DNA of 64,000 bases from Vandammella animalimorsus (GTDB lineage: Bacteria; Pseudomonadota; Gammaproteobacteria; Burkholderiales; Burkholderiaceae_C), in NCBI RefSeq assembly GCF_002285285.1, contig NZ_NSJF01000004.1, positions 1 through 64,000 on the forward strand, read 5' to 3'. Under the pieces are notes generated by a model. That model had not been told where the DNA came from. It was given only the letters and a program-made list of their open reading frames with translations, and searched no databases. How positions within the stretch are numbered: position 1 is the first letter of the stretch; each line of letters opens with the position of its first letter. Positions 53,104 to 62,857 of this stretch are shown here, piece by piece. Made by a program: the position numbers and the translations under genes.

Positions 53104-54462
53104 TCACGACACGGCGCCGAACAGGTCGTTGAGCGCTTCGGTCATCGACGGATGGGTGTAGATGGCGTCGCGCAGCGCGGTGTAGGGCAGGCCGGCATTG
53201 ACGGCCATTTGCACGGTGTTGATGACTTCGTGCGCCTCGGGGCACAGCAAGGTGCAGCCCAGCACGCGGCCGCTGCCTTCTTCGACCAGGGCTTTGAGAA
53301 AGCCCTCGGTCTGCCCCAGGATGCGGGCCTTGGGCACGGCCGCAGCGGGCAGCTTGACGAGCTGGAACTTCAAGCCCTGCTGGCGGGCCTCGCGCTCGCG
53401 CAGGCCGATGTGCGCCAGCGGCGGCGAGGTGAAAACACACGTGGCCCATTGCTTGCGCTGCTCGCGCGAGTGGTAGCTGGCGCCGTCGAGCTGGCCGAGC
53501 ACGATGCGCTGGTCATCCAGCGAGATGAAGGTGAACTGCGGGCCGCCGTTGATATCGCCCAGCGCCCAGATGTGCGGGTGGCTGGCCTGCAGTTGCTCGT
53601 TGACCTGGATGAAGCCGCGCTCGTCGGTGGCGATGCCAGCGGCGGGCAAATCCAGATCCGCAGCGGTCGAGGCGCGGCCCGTGGCCAGCAGCACGGCCTG
53701 GGCCTGCAGCGATTGCTCGGCCCCGCCCTGGCCCTGCTGGTAGTGCAGGCGCACGCCACCATCGCCGCCAGCTTCCTCATCCTGCACGCGCAGCACGCGC
53801 GCGCCGGTGAGGATGCGCACGCCGCGCTGTTCGAGCTGGGCGCGCAGGGCGGCGGCCACGTCCTCGTCCTCGCGCGGCAAAAAGGTTTCGGCCCCCTCCA
53901 GCAGCGTGACCTGGCTGCCGAACTGCGCCAGCATGCTGGCAAATTCGACGCCAATGAAGCCACCTCCGACGATGGCCAGGCTGGCCGGGCGCTCGGGCAG
54001 CTCCATCAGCGTGGTGCTGGTGTAGCAGCGCTGCGACTGCGCCAGCCCTTCGATCGGCGGCAGCGCCGGCACAGTGCCAGTGTTGATGTAGATGCGCTCG
54101 GCGCGCACCTGGGTTTGGCCGCCATCGGCCAGCTGCACCGCCACGGTGTGCGGGTCGATGAAACGGGCCTGGCCGGTCAGCAGCGTCAGGCTGGGGTGGC
54201 GCGTGAGCGCCTCCTGGTTCTTGGCGCGCAGCGCACCCACCAACTCCTGCTTGGCGGCCAGCGCTTGGGCGTAGGGGTGGCCCAGCTCGGCGCCGTGGAT
54301 CAGCGTCTTGGTGGGGATGCAGGCCACGTTGATGCAGGTGCCGCCATACATGGCGGCGCTGCGCTCGACCAGGACGACCGACTCGCCACGCGCGGCGAGC
54401 TTGCCTGCCAGCGTCTTGCCACCCTTGCCAAAGCCGATGACGAGGTGTTGGGTGTGCTGCAT
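53104..54462 (-). CDS. rclA: RclA-like flavin-dependent disulfide oxidoreductase
   Basis: 452 residues. FAD Rossmann motif at the start (LVIGFGKGGKTLAG), redox-active pair Cys43/Cys48 in MYGGTCINVACIPTKTLIH, NAD motif VGGGFIGVEFAS, the DINGGPQFTFISLDDQR segment and C-terminal dimer domain with THPSMTEALNDLFG. These match E. coli RclA, a copper-reducing protector against hypochlorous acid, better than lipoamide dehydrogenase or mercuric reductase. Start 54462 (MQHTQHLVIGFG) has AAAGG 8 bp upstream. It starts 26 bp after the fumarase stop, so the two are co-transcribed. No RclR-type regulator is nearby. Confidence 0.85.
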   Translation of the reverse strand: MQHTQHLVIGFGKGGKTLAGKLAARGESVVLVERSAAMYGGTCINVACIPTKTLIHGAELGHPYAQALAAKQELVGALRAKNQEALTRHPSLTLLTGQARFIDPHTVAVQLADGGQTQVRAERIYINTGTVPALPPIEGLAQSQRCYTSTTLMELPERPASLAIVGGGFIGVEFASMLAQFGSQVTLLEGAETFLPREDEDVAAALRAQLEQRGVRILTGARVLRVQDEEAGGDGGVRLHYQQGQGGAEQSLQAQAVLLATGRASTAADLDLPAAGIATDERGFIQVNEQLQASHPHIWALGDINGGPQFTFISLDDQRIVLGQLDGASYHSREQRKQWATCVFTSPPLAHIGLREREARQQGLKFQLVKLPAAAVPKARILGQTEGFLKALVEEGSGRVLGCTLLCPEAHEVINTVQMAVNAGLPYTALRDAIYTHPSMTEALNDLFGAVS

Positions 54463-54488
54463 GTACAGGCCTTTCATGAAGCGGGCCA

Positions 54489-56039
54489 TCAGCCCGCCGT
54501 GATGCCCACGCCCTTGAACTCGCCGCTGGCGATGCGTTTTTGCCACTCGGCCGGGCCGGTGATGTGGGCGCTGGTGCCGCCAGCGTCCACGGCCACGGTC
54601 ACGGGCATGTCCACCACGTCGAATTCGTAAATGGCTTCCATGCCTAAGTCTTCAAAGCCCACGACCTTGGCCGTCTTGATGGCCTTGCTGACCAGGTAGG
54701 CGGCGCCGCCCACGGCCATGAGGTAGGCGCTTTGGTGCTTTTTGATGGCCTCAATGGCGGTGGGGCCGCGCTCGGCCTTGCCGATCATGGCGATGAGGCC
54801 GGTGTTGGCCAGCATCATCTCGGTGAACTTGTCCATGCGCGTGGCGGTGGTGGGGCCGGCGGGGCCTACGGCTTCGTCTTTGACCGGATCGACGGGGCCG
54901 ACGTAGTAGATGACGCGGTTGGTGAAGTCCACGGGCAGCTTTTCACCCTTGGCCAGCATGTCCTGGATGCGCTTGTGCGCGGCGTCGCGGCCGGTGAGCA
55001 TCTTGCCGCTCAGCAGCAAGGTTTGGCCGGGCTTGAAGCTGGCGACTTGTTCCTTGGTGAGGGTGTTGAGGTCCACACGCTGGCTTTGCTCGGTGTTGGG
55101 CTGCCAGTCCAGCTTGGGCCACAGGTCGATGGAGGGCGGCTGCAGATGCACGGGGCCGCTGCCGTCGAGCACGAAGTGCGCGTGGCGCGTGGCGGCGCAG
55201 TTGGGGATCATGGCCACGGGCTTGCTGGCCGCGTGCGTGGGGTACATGGCGATCTTCACGTCCAGCACGGTGGTCAGCCCGCCCAGGCCCTGCGCGCCAA
55301 TGCCCAGGGCGTTGACTTTTTCGTACAGCTCCAGGCGCAGCTCCTCGACCTGGGTGAGCTTCTCGCCGCGCGCGGCCTTGGCCTGCAGCTCGTACATGTT
55401 CAGGTCTTCCATCAGGCTTTGCTTGGCCAGCAGCACGGCTTTCTCGGCCGTGCCGCCGATGCCGATGCCCAGCATGCCCGGCGGGCACCAGCCCGCGCCC
55501 ATGGTGGGCACGGTCTTGAGCACCCAGTCCACCAGGCTGTCGCTGGGGTTGAGCATGACCATCTTGCTCTTGTTCTCGCTGCCGCCGCCCTTGGCGGCCA
55601 CCGTGACGTCCACCGTGTTGCCCGGCACGATCTCGGTGACGATGACGGCCGGGGTGTTGTCGCGCGTGTTCTTGCGCGCGAAGTGCGGGTCGGCCACGAC
55701 GGAGGCGCGCAGCGTGTTGTCCGGGTGGTTGTAGCCGCGGCGCACGCCTTCGTTGATGGCGTCTTCCAGGCTGCCGGTAAAGCCCCCCCAGCGCACGTCC
55801 ATGCCCACTTTCAGAAACACGTTGACGATGCCCGTGTCCTGGCAGATGGGGCGGTGGCCGAAGGCAGCCATCTTGCTGTTGGTGAGGATTTGCGCCATCG
55901 CGTCCTTGGCGGCGGGCGATTGCTCGCGCTCGTAGGCGCGCGCCAGGTGCTGGATGTAGTCGGCCGGGTGGTAGTAGCTGATGTATTGCAGCGCGGCGCT
56001 GATCGACTCGATCAGGTCGTCTTGGGTAATGGTGGTCAT
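54489..56039 (-). CDS. fumA: fumarate hydratase class I (iron-sulfur)
   Basis: Reversible hydration of fumarate to malate in the TCA cycle using a [4Fe-4S] cluster. 516 residues; the cluster cysteines by spacing to E. coli FumA (105, 224, 318) are Cys66 (RPICQDTG), Cys185 (GWCPPGML) and Cys281 (PNCAATRH). Both the alpha-like and beta-like halves are fused in one chain. Start 56039 gives MTTITQDDLIESIS. It sits upstream of an oxidative-stress flavoprotein, an uncommon neighbour for a TCA enzyme. The cluster makes it oxidation-sensitive, which may explain the pairing. Confidence 0.92.
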   Translation of the reverse strand: MTTITQDDLIESISAALQYISYYHPADYIQHLARAYEREQSPAAKDAMAQILTNSKMAAFGHRPICQDTGIVNVFLKVGMDVRWGGFTGSLEDAINEGVRRGYNHPDNTLRASVVADPHFARKNTRDNTPAVIVTEIVPGNTVDVTVAAKGGGSENKSKMVMLNPSDSLVDWVLKTVPTMGAGWCPPGMLGIGIGGTAEKAVLLAKQSLMEDLNMYELQAKAARGEKLTQVEELRLELYEKVNALGIGAQGLGGLTTVLDVKIAMYPTHAASKPVAMIPNCAATRHAHFVLDGSGPVHLQPPSIDLWPKLDWQPNTEQSQRVDLNTLTKEQVASFKPGQTLLLSGKMLTGRDAAHKRIQDMLAKGEKLPVDFTNRVIYYVGPVDPVKDEAVGPAGPTTATRMDKFTEMMLANTGLIAMIGKAERGPTAIEAIKKHQSAYLMAVGGAAYLVSKAIKTAKVVGFEDLGMEAIYEFDVVDMPVTVAVDAGGTSAHITGPAEWQKRIASGEFKGVGITAG

Positions 56040-56154
56040 GGCGTGGGGAGGATGGTGAAGGTGCCGCAGACGGCCCTTCTGTTGTTGGAATAGGGGCCGG
56101 ATTATCGCCGCTGCGCCCCGCGCCCCGCACCACCCTGCCACCCTCGCCCTATCT

Positions 56155-56895
56155 TCAGCCGCCCTGCACTTCGGCCAGTCGCCCGGCCTCGATGCGCACG
56201 CGCATGTCGCAGCGTGCGGCCAGCTCCCGGTCGTGCGTGACCATGACCAGGGTCGTGCCGCGCTCCTGGTTCAGTTGCAGCATCAGCTCCATCACCGCCT
56301 GGCCGGTGGCGAAGTCCAGGCTGCCCGTGGGCTCATCGGCAAACAGCACCTGCGGCTGCACGACGAAGGCGCGCGCCAGCGCCACGCGCTGCTGCTCCCC
56401 GCCGGAGAGCACCTTGGGGTAATGCCCCAGGCGCTGGCCCAGGCCAACGCGCTCGAGCATCTGCGCCGCCAGCTGGCGCGCGCCGCGCTGCCCGGCCAGC
56501 TCCAGCGGCAGCATGACGTTCTCCAGCGCGGTAAGGCTGCCCAGCAGCTGGAAGTTCTGGAACACAAAGCCGGTCTTGCGCGCGCGCAGCGCGGCGCGGG
56601 CATCTTCATCGAGGGCAAAAATGTCCTGCCCATCGAGCCAGACGCGGCCGCGGCTGGGCGTGTCCAGCCCGGCCAGGATTGACAGCAGCGTACTCTTGCC
56701 CGAGCCGGACGCGCCCACGATGGCCACGCTCTTGCGCGACGGAATGCGCAGCCCGATGTCCTGCAGGATGTGCAGCGTGCCGCTGGAGTCCTGCACGGTC
56801 TTGTCCAGATGTTCCACCATAATCATCGGCACGGTCGCCGCCAGCCCTGCCGCCACTGCGGAAGGTGCCGCGGCGCTGGTTTCTTCGGAGTTCAT
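56155..56895 (-). CDS. ABC transporter ATPase, LolD/YbbA type
   Basis: 246 residues. Walker A GASGSGKS (61-68), Q-loop FQNFQLLGSLTALENVMLPL, signature LSGGEQQR, Walker B VLFADEPTGSLD, H-loop THDREL: the MacB/LolD group. In E. coli its homologue YbbA lies divergent from tesA, exactly as here, and acts with the permease YbbP, which is missing on this side. It could drive lipid or lipoprotein extraction. Start 56895 (MNSEETSAAAP) without a strong ribosome site; residues 1-26 are low complexity. Confidence 0.85.
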   Translation of the reverse strand: MNSEETSAAAPSAVAAGLAATVPMIMVEHLDKTVQDSSGTLHILQDIGLRIPSRKSVAIVGASGSGKSTLLSILAGLDTPSRGRVWLDGQDIFALDEDARAALRARKTGFVFQNFQLLGSLTALENVMLPLELAGQRGARQLAAQMLERVGLGQRLGHYPKVLSGGEQQRVALARAFVVQPQVLFADEPTGSLDFATGQAVMELMLQLNQERGTTLVMVTHDRELAARCDMRVRIEAGRLAEVQGG

Positions 56896-57039
56896 AAGGC
56901 AATGCATAGGGAAATGCTGAATCGGTTGGTACGCTGGGCCACGGCGGGAGAGGGTCACACGACCCAAAGACTGAGCGCGTGGCTGCCGCAGCTGCGCTGG
57001 CCTGGTGTGCAGCGGCATGACTGTAGCGCCAAGACGGGG

Positions 57040-57714
57040 GTGCCGACCCGTGCGCGGGTGCACATGCTGTTGGCACTGCCCGCGGCGCTGGCGCTGCTGC
57101 CCGTCCCGCTGGCCGCCCAGCAAGGGCCTGCCGCCAGCGCCACGCCCCAGCCCGCGCGGCTGCTGGTCGTGGGCGACTCCATCAGCGCCGAGTATGGCCT
57201 GGCGCGCGGCCAGGGCTGGGTGCAGCTGCTCAGCGCCCGGCTGGCGCAGCGGCAGCCACCCATCGAGGTCATCAACGCCAGCATCAGCGGCGAAACCACT
57301 GCCGGCGGCCGCGCGCGGCTGGCGGCGTTGCTGCAGGCGCATGCGCCGCAATACCTGATCATCGCCCTGGGCGGCAACGATGCGCTGCGCGGCCTGCCGC
57401 TGCAGAGCACGCGCGAGAACCTGACGGCCATGCTCGATGCCGCGCGCCAGGCCCAGGCGCGCGCGCTGCTGGTGGGCATCCAGGTGCCGCCCAATTACGG
57501 CGCGCGCTACAGCCAGGAGCTGGCGACGATGTTCCACGAGCTGGGCAAGGCCCATGCCGTGCCGCTGGTGCCCTTCATGCTGCAGGCCATTGCCGAGCCA
57601 GCCGACCTGGAAAAATACTTTCAGGCCGACCGCATCCACCCCAACGCCGCCGCGCAGCCGCTGATCCTGCAGACCATCTGGCCTACGCTGCAAAGCCTAC
57701 TGCCGCAGCCATGA
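57040..57714 (+). CDS. tesA: multifunctional acyl-CoA thioesterase I / lysophospholipase L1 (TesA)
   Basis: Periplasmic SGNH hydrolase. Catalytic Ser47 in VVGDSISAEYGL, GGND block III and the Asp197/His200 dyad in DRIHPN are present. The GTG at 57040 (MPTRARVHMLLALPAALALL) gives a proper signal peptide ending near PLAAQ and has GGGG upstream; ATG 57064 or a frame opening to 56905 are alternatives. 224 residues against 208 in E. coli. The stop overlaps the start of pabB-pabC. Divergent from the YbbA-like ATPase. Confidence 0.85.
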   Translation: MPTRARVHMLLALPAALALLPVPLAAQQGPAASATPQPARLLVVGDSISAEYGLARGQGWVQLLSARLAQRQPPIEVINASISGETTAGGRARLAALLQAHAPQYLIIALGGNDALRGLPLQSTRENLTAMLDAARQAQARALLVGIQVPPNYGARYSQELATMFHELGKAHAVPLVPFMLQAIAEPADLEKYFQADRIHPNAAAQPLILQTIWPTLQSLLPQP

Positions 57715-59765
57715 GCCACGCTGCCTTTGCGCTGCTGGACGATTGCCAGGCCCACCCCGGCCAACCCAGCAGCCGCCTCTACCAACACTGGCACAGCCGC
57801 CTGATCTGCACCGATGCCGCCACACTCGATGCTTGGGAGCAGCAGCTGCAGCAGGCCCTGGCTGCCGGCCTGCACGCCATCGTACTGGCCGACTACGAAT
57901 GGGGCCTGCAGTTGCAGGGCCTGCCACATACACCGCCCGAGGGCGCGCCAACGCCCTGCCTGCGCGCCGAGCTGTTTGACCACATGCAGCGGCTGGACAA
58001 GCAGCAGGTCGATGCCTGGCTGGCGGCCCAATGCCGCAGCCACGCCCAGCGCACCGGCCAGGTCAGCGCCCAGGCGCCCGGCACACCCGGAGCGCCCGAC
58101 GAGCCCGCCGCCGGCCTGCTGGCCTGGCACGCCAGCCTGGATTCCCAGGCCTTCGCGCAGCGCATCGCCCGCATCCACCAGGCCATTGCCTGCGGCGACA
58201 CCTACCAGATCAACTTCACCTTTGCGCTGCACGGGCGCAGCTGGGGGCAGCCGCTGGCCTTGTACCAGCGGCTGCGCGCGCGCCAGCCCTCGCGCTATGG
58301 CGCCTTGCTGCACCTGCCCGCCACTGATGAGGCCCAGGCGCCAGAGCAATGGGTGCTGTCGCTCTCGCCCGAGCTGTTCCTGCGCTGCCAGGGCGGCCGC
58401 ATCCAGGCGCAGCCCATGAAGGGCACAGCGGCAGCCCCCGCAGGCGACGATCCCGCACAGCTGCAGGCCGCCGCCCAGCGGCTGAGCCAGGACGCCAAGA
58501 GCCGCGCCGAAAACATCATGATCGTGGACCTGCTGCGCAACGATCTGGGCCGCATCGCCCAGACCGGCAGCGTGCAGGTGCCAGCGCTGTTCGAGGTGCA
58601 GCGCAATGGCCGCGTGCTGGGCATGACCAGCACCATCAGCGCCCAGCTGCGCCCCGGCATGGGCTTGGCGCAGGTGCTGCGCGCCAGCTTCCCCTGCGGC
58701 TCCATCACCGGCGCGCCCAAGCGCAAGGCCATGCAGTACATCGACGAGCTGGAGCGCACCAGCCCGCCCACGCCGCGCGGCTTGTACACCGGCGCGTTGG
58801 GCTGGGTCGAGCGCCCGGCCCATGCCGCCTCCGCTGCCGACGCCAACGCCAACGCAGACGCCAGCGGCGCACCCACGCTGGACTTCTGCCTGTCCATCCC
58901 CATCCGCACCCTGCAACTGCAAGGCCCGGCCAGCACAGGCCCGGCCCTGCCCAGCCACCATGCCCGGCTGCACGTGGGCGCGGGCATCGTCTGGGACAGC
59001 CAAGCCACACAGGAGTGGCAGGAGTGCCAGCTCAAGGCCGGCTTTGCCGTGCAAGACATGGCCGGCCTGGCCCTGTTCGAGACCATGCTGCTGCCCACAC
59101 ATGCCAACCTGCCCCAGCACTGGGCGCTGCACTGCGAGCGTCTGCAGCGCAGCGCTCAGGCCCTGGGCTTTGCCAGCGATGTGCCTGGCTGGCAGGCGCG
59201 CTTGCAGGCCTACATCGCACAGCAGCGCTCCAGCGCCGCGCCCGGCCCCTGGCGGCTGCGCCTGACGCTGCGCCAGGGCGGACAGCTGGACATCGAACAC
59301 ACCGTGCTGGCCGGGCCCGAGGCCCAGCTGGCCCAACCCGTGGGCCTGCTGCTCAGCCCCCAGCCCAGCGGCGTGCCGGCCTGGCTGCGCCAGCACAAGA
59401 CCACGCTGCGCCAGGATTACGACGCTGCGCTGCGCCAGGCCATGGCCCAGGGCGCGTTCGACTGCCTGTTCTTCAACGAACAAGGCCTGCTGACCGAGGG
59501 CGCGCGCAGCAACGTCTTCGTGCAACTGGACGACGCCCCTGATGCGCCCTGGCTGACGCCGCCCGTCAGCGACGGCCTGCTGCCCGGCATCCAGCGCCAG
59601 CTGCTGCTCAACAGCCCCGAATGGCATTGCCAGGAGCGCAGCATCCACCGCCAGGAGCTGCTGGCGGCCAAGCGGGTGCTGGTGTGCAATGCGCTGCGCG
59701 GCATCCTGCAGGCCCAGGTGCTGCCGCCGCAGGGCGCAGCGCCCGCGCAACAGACCTCGGGGTGA
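57711..59765 (+). CDS. pabB: fused aminodeoxychorismate synthase I and lyase (PabB-PabC)
   Basis: Folate pathway fusion, 684 residues. Residues 1-455 are PabB (chorismate-binding: IHQAIACGDTYQINFTFAL, AKSRAENIMIVDLLRNDLGR, FPCGSITGAPKRKAMQYIDE, with GLYTGALGWV), and about 450-684 are the PabC PLP lyase (LALFETMLL, substrate area, PLP-lysine region HKTTLRQDYDAAL, EGARSNVFVQL). The enzyme turns chorismate and ammonia into para-aminobenzoate. The glutaminase PabA is not adjacent. The start overlaps the tesA stop. A linker of Ala/Asp/Asn repeats interrupts the PabB part at about 375-390. Confidence 0.9.
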   Translation: MSHAAFALLDDCQAHPGQPSSRLYQHWHSRLICTDAATLDAWEQQLQQALAAGLHAIVLADYEWGLQLQGLPHTPPEGAPTPCLRAELFDHMQRLDKQQVDAWLAAQCRSHAQRTGQVSAQAPGTPGAPDEPAAGLLAWHASLDSQAFAQRIARIHQAIACGDTYQINFTFALHGRSWGQPLALYQRLRARQPSRYGALLHLPATDEAQAPEQWVLSLSPELFLRCQGGRIQAQPMKGTAAAPAGDDPAQLQAAAQRLSQDAKSRAENIMIVDLLRNDLGRIAQTGSVQVPALFEVQRNGRVLGMTSTISAQLRPGMGLAQVLRASFPCGSITGAPKRKAMQYIDELERTSPPTPRGLYTGALGWVERPAHAASAADANANADASGAPTLDFCLSIPIRTLQLQGPASTGPALPSHHARLHVGAGIVWDSQATQEWQECQLKAGFAVQDMAGLALFETMLLPTHANLPQHWALHCERLQRSAQALGFASDVPGWQARLQAYIAQQRSSAAPGPWRLRLTLRQGGQLDIEHTVLAGPEAQLAQPVGLLLSPQPSGVPAWLRQHKTTLRQDYDAALRQAMAQGAFDCLFFNEQGLLTEGARSNVFVQLDDAPDAPWLTPPVSDGLLPGIQRQLLLNSPEWHCQERSIHRQELLAAKRVLVCNALRGILQAQVLPPQGAAPAQQTSG

Positions 59766-59862
59766 AGAGCAGGGTCGCTCACAAATCAATTGCATGTTGA
59801 TACACTCATTGCGCCAGCGCGCATGGCGCTGCCCATCCACACATTCCCGGGAGGAGATCCGC

Positions 59863-60561
59863 ATGCACCAGCCCCGCCTTTCCCTGCTCGCCTGCCTGGC
59901 CGCTGCCAGTGTCTTGTTCAGCGCCTGCGGCGGCGGCAATGATGAGCCCAGCCTGCCCCAGCAGCCTGGGCCGGGCCACTCCGGCCCGCCGCCGGTCATC
60001 ATCAAGCCGCCCATGACTGGCCCCATGCTGCCTGCGCCCCGCCCCAATCCGCCTGGCACAGGCCCGCAGCAGCCCGGCGACGGCCTGCAGCTGCCCGAAG
60101 GCGTGACGCTGCGCGGCCAGCCCATCTCCAGCGAGCGCGACTACAACGACCTGAGCACACACACGCTGGTGCCGCTGTCCATCACCTTCGCCAATGACAG
60201 CCACGAAACCCGGCAGGTGACCATTCCCTCCTGCTTCGTATTCCTCTCCAGCCAGCAAAGCTACCAGGACGGCCTGAACCTGCAGACCCGCGTCGTCACA
60301 CTGGCGCCGCGCAGTACCCAGACCGTGCTGCTGGGCACCTACTGCCTGAACCTGTACCGCTACGCCCCGCCGCCAGGCATCCCCTACAGCCCGGATCGCG
60401 TCACCCAGGGCGCAGAACTGCTGCGCGTGTGCCAGGCGGTGAACAACCGCCGCACCCCGTTGGATGCGGCGCAAATGATCCGCGTGCAGCAAATCCTCTG
60501 GAACATCACCGACCGCAATGGCATGACCGAGGACGACAAGGCCTGGCTGAACGCGCTGTAA
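59863..60561 (+). CDS. unrecognised lipoprotein with Pro-rich linker
   Basis: 232 residues; lipobox LFSACGG, then a Pro/Gly-rich linker (about 27-72) and a globular domain (about 75-232) with a beta-rich start (LSTHTLVPLSITFANDSHE), three cysteines (IPSCFVF, GTYCLNLY, LRVCQAVNN) and a helical end (AAQMIRVQQILWNITDRNG). I do not recognise a family. Start 59863 has a strong site (GGAGGAG) 6 bp upstream. It stands alone after pabBC (98-bp gap), with a terminator at 60614-60645. Confidence 0.82.
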   Translation: MHQPRLSLLACLAAASVLFSACGGGNDEPSLPQQPGPGHSGPPPVIIKPPMTGPMLPAPRPNPPGTGPQQPGDGLQLPEGVTLRGQPISSERDYNDLSTHTLVPLSITFANDSHETRQVTIPSCFVFLSSQQSYQDGLNLQTRVVTLAPRSTQTVLLGTYCLNLYRYAPPPGIPYSPDRVTQGAELLRVCQAVNNRRTPLDAAQMIRVQQILWNITDRNGMTEDDKAWLNAL

Positions 60562-60613
60562 AAAGCGCTGGAGCGCTTGTTCACAATCTCAGCCCTATGG
60601 GCACAAACTGTTT

Positions 60614-60645
60614 GGGGTGGACTGCAAGGCAGGCCACCCCTTTTT
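60614..60645 (+). terminator. terminator after lipoprotein gene
   Basis: GGGGTGG (60614-60620) pairs with CCACCCC (60634-60640) and is followed by TTTTT; outer bases GCACAAA and TTTGTGC extend the stem. An earlier short hairpin AAGCGCT/AGCGCTT (60563-60578) has no T-run. Confidence 0.8.
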
Positions 60646-60735
60646 GTGCATATCGCGTGGCCAGAGCGCCAGTTGTGACCGGCGCGCTGCGCTGAATCAC
60701 ACTCCCTGGAGAGACTTTGAACAGCCGCCCGGCAA

Positions 60736-62574
60736 TCAGGCCGCGCCCGTCAGCGGCTCGGCAGCGGCATCGCCCTGCTGCCCGGGCTGGGCATGCAGGC
60801 GCGCATACAGCCCCCCGGCAGCCAGCAGCTGGCCGTGGCTGCCTTGCTCGACGATGCGGCCCTGCTCCATGACGACGATGCGGTCGGCGTGCTCGATGGT
60901 GGCCAGGCGGTGCGCGATGACCAGCGTCGTGCGCCCCTGCATCAGCCGCTGCAGGGCCTGCTGCACCAGGCGCTCGGACTGGGTATCCAGCGCCGAGGTG
61001 GCCTCATCGAGAATCAGCACCGGCGCATCTTTGTAAAGCGCCCGGGCAATGGCCAGGCGCTGGCGCTGGCCGCCCGAGAGCTGCGAAGCGTTGTGGCCCA
61101 CGATGGTGTCGATGCCCTGCGGCAGGCTGGCGACAAAATCGCCCAGATTGGCCGCTTCCAGGCAGGCCTGCACGCGCGCCGGATCAGGCTGGCTGCCCAG
61201 GGCCACGTTCTCGGCCAGACTGACGTGCAGCATGACCACGTCCTGGCTGACGACGGCAAATTGGCGTCGCAGGTCTTCCAGATGCCAATCGGGCAGCGCA
61301 TGGCCGTCGAGCAGGATGCGGCCGGCCGTGGGCTCGATGAAACGCGGCAGCAGATTGACCAGCGTTGTCTTGCCCGCCCCCGAGGGCCCAACCAGCGCCA
61401 CGACCTGCCCGGCCGGAATGTGCAGGCTCACGCCATCGAGCGCCGGCAGCGCCTGGGCCGGGAACTGCACGGCCACCTCCTGCAGCACCAGCTCGCCGCG
61501 GGCGCGCCCGGCGCGGTGCTGGCCGCTGTGCTCCTGCTGGGCCTGGTCCAGCAGGCTCAGGCCGCGCTCGAGCGCCGCCACGCCGCGCGTGAGGGGATTG
61601 GCCACATCAGTCAGACGGCGCATGGGCGCCACCAGCAACAGCATGGCCGTGGCAAAGGCAGTGAAGTCGCCCACCGTCCAGTTGACCTGACCGCTGCGGT
61701 TTTGCCACAGGGCAATGCAAATGACGATGGACAGCGAAATGGCCGCCAGGATTTGCGTGGTCGGCGTCATGGCCGCAGAGGCGATGGTGCTTTTCACGGC
61801 CAGGCCTTCAAGCCTGCGGCTCAGGCCGGCAAAGCGCTGATTCTGCTGCTGCTGCGCGCCGTGCAAGCGCACCATGCGGTACGCCAGGGCGTTTTCCTCG
61901 ACCACATAGGCCAGCTCGTCGGTGGCTTGCTGGCTGAGCTTGGTGACTTTGTAGAGCCGGCGCGAGAGCTGCTTCATGACCCAGGCGATGGCCGGAACCA
62001 TGACAAACACAATGCAGGTCAGCTGCCAGTTGCGGTAGAGCAAAAAGCCCACCAGCGCCAACAGCGTGAAACCATCGCGCGACACCCCCAGCAGCGCCTG
62101 CACCAGTTGCTGCGCGCCCAACTGGGTTTCATAGACGATGGTGTTGGCCAGTTTGCTGGCCGAGTGCTCGCGATACAACCCCATGTCAGCGCGCATGATG
62201 CATTCGAACAGCAGCGTGCGAATGCGAAACATGCCGTTGTTGGTGATGCGCGCCAGTGAATACTGGCCAATGAACTGGGCCATGCCACGCATCAGGAAGA
62301 TGCCCACCATGACGAGTGGAATCCACCACAGCGCAAGGCTACTTTCTGTAAAACCCTTATCCAAAATCCGCCCCATTTCCTGCGCCATCAGTGGCTCGGT
62401 GATGGCGGCAACGGCCGATGCCAGCACCGCCAGGGCCCAGGCCCAGCGGTGTTTGGCAAAGTACGGAGTCAGGCGCTTGAGCCGCTGCCACAGCGGCGGC
62501 AAGGCTGCATCAGCAGTTGCTGTAGACGAGTCCGGAGCGGCAGGCGGCGGAGCCGCAGAAGGGGAAGAACGCAT
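60736..62574 (-). CDS. msbA: MsbA lipid A ABC transporter (half-transporter)
   Basis: 612 residues: six membrane helices (about 40-350) and a nucleotide-binding domain with Walker A GPSGAGKTT (Lys402), signature LSGGQRQR, Walker B VLILDEATSALD and H-loop IAHRLAT. It flips lipid A core to the outer leaflet of the inner membrane. Motifs such as LYREHSASKLANTIVYE and ATAMLLLVAPMRRLTDV are MsbA-like. Long Ser/Pro/Ala N-terminus (1-26) precedes the first helix. Start 62574; divergent from tolB. No lpxK is beside it in this window. Confidence 0.9.
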   Translation of the reverse strand: MRSSPSAAPPPAAPDSSTATADAALPPLWQRLKRLTPYFAKHRWAWALAVLASAVAAITEPLMAQEMGRILDKGFTESSLALWWIPLVMVGIFLMRGMAQFIGQYSLARITNNGMFRIRTLLFECIMRADMGLYREHSASKLANTIVYETQLGAQQLVQALLGVSRDGFTLLALVGFLLYRNWQLTCIVFVMVPAIAWVMKQLSRRLYKVTKLSQQATDELAYVVEENALAYRMVRLHGAQQQQNQRFAGLSRRLEGLAVKSTIASAAMTPTTQILAAISLSIVICIALWQNRSGQVNWTVGDFTAFATAMLLLVAPMRRLTDVANPLTRGVAALERGLSLLDQAQQEHSGQHRAGRARGELVLQEVAVQFPAQALPALDGVSLHIPAGQVVALVGPSGAGKTTLVNLLPRFIEPTAGRILLDGHALPDWHLEDLRRQFAVVSQDVVMLHVSLAENVALGSQPDPARVQACLEAANLGDFVASLPQGIDTIVGHNASQLSGGQRQRLAIARALYKDAPVLILDEATSALDTQSERLVQQALQRLMQGRTTLVIAHRLATIEHADRIVVMEQGRIVEQGSHGQLLAAGGLYARLHAQPGQQGDAAAEPLTGAA

Positions 62575-62857
62575 AGGGCAGCGATTTTACGGGCCGTGCA
62601 GCAGCGCCCCACCTGCGGGCACGACCGTACCAAGGCATGCTGGCTCGGCAAAATCCGCGCAGCCCTATTCGGGAAAGGCCCGTGCGCAGTGGCTTTGCGG
62701 CACAATCGCCCTGCTTTTACCTTCAGTGGGGGCTGCCCAGGAATGCTCTGCACGAACCCAGCGGCAAGCAGGCGCTGCAATGCCCGCAGACTTTCCCTTG
62801 AAACCACAGCCAGAATTTGGCCAGTCCTCGCAGCGTCAGTGTCGAAACGGAAACAGC

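Noticed and set aside
57621-60125. 834-codon minus frame opposite tesA/pabBC
   Set aside because: Overlaps genes with intact catalytic motifs on the other strand; no domain recognised.
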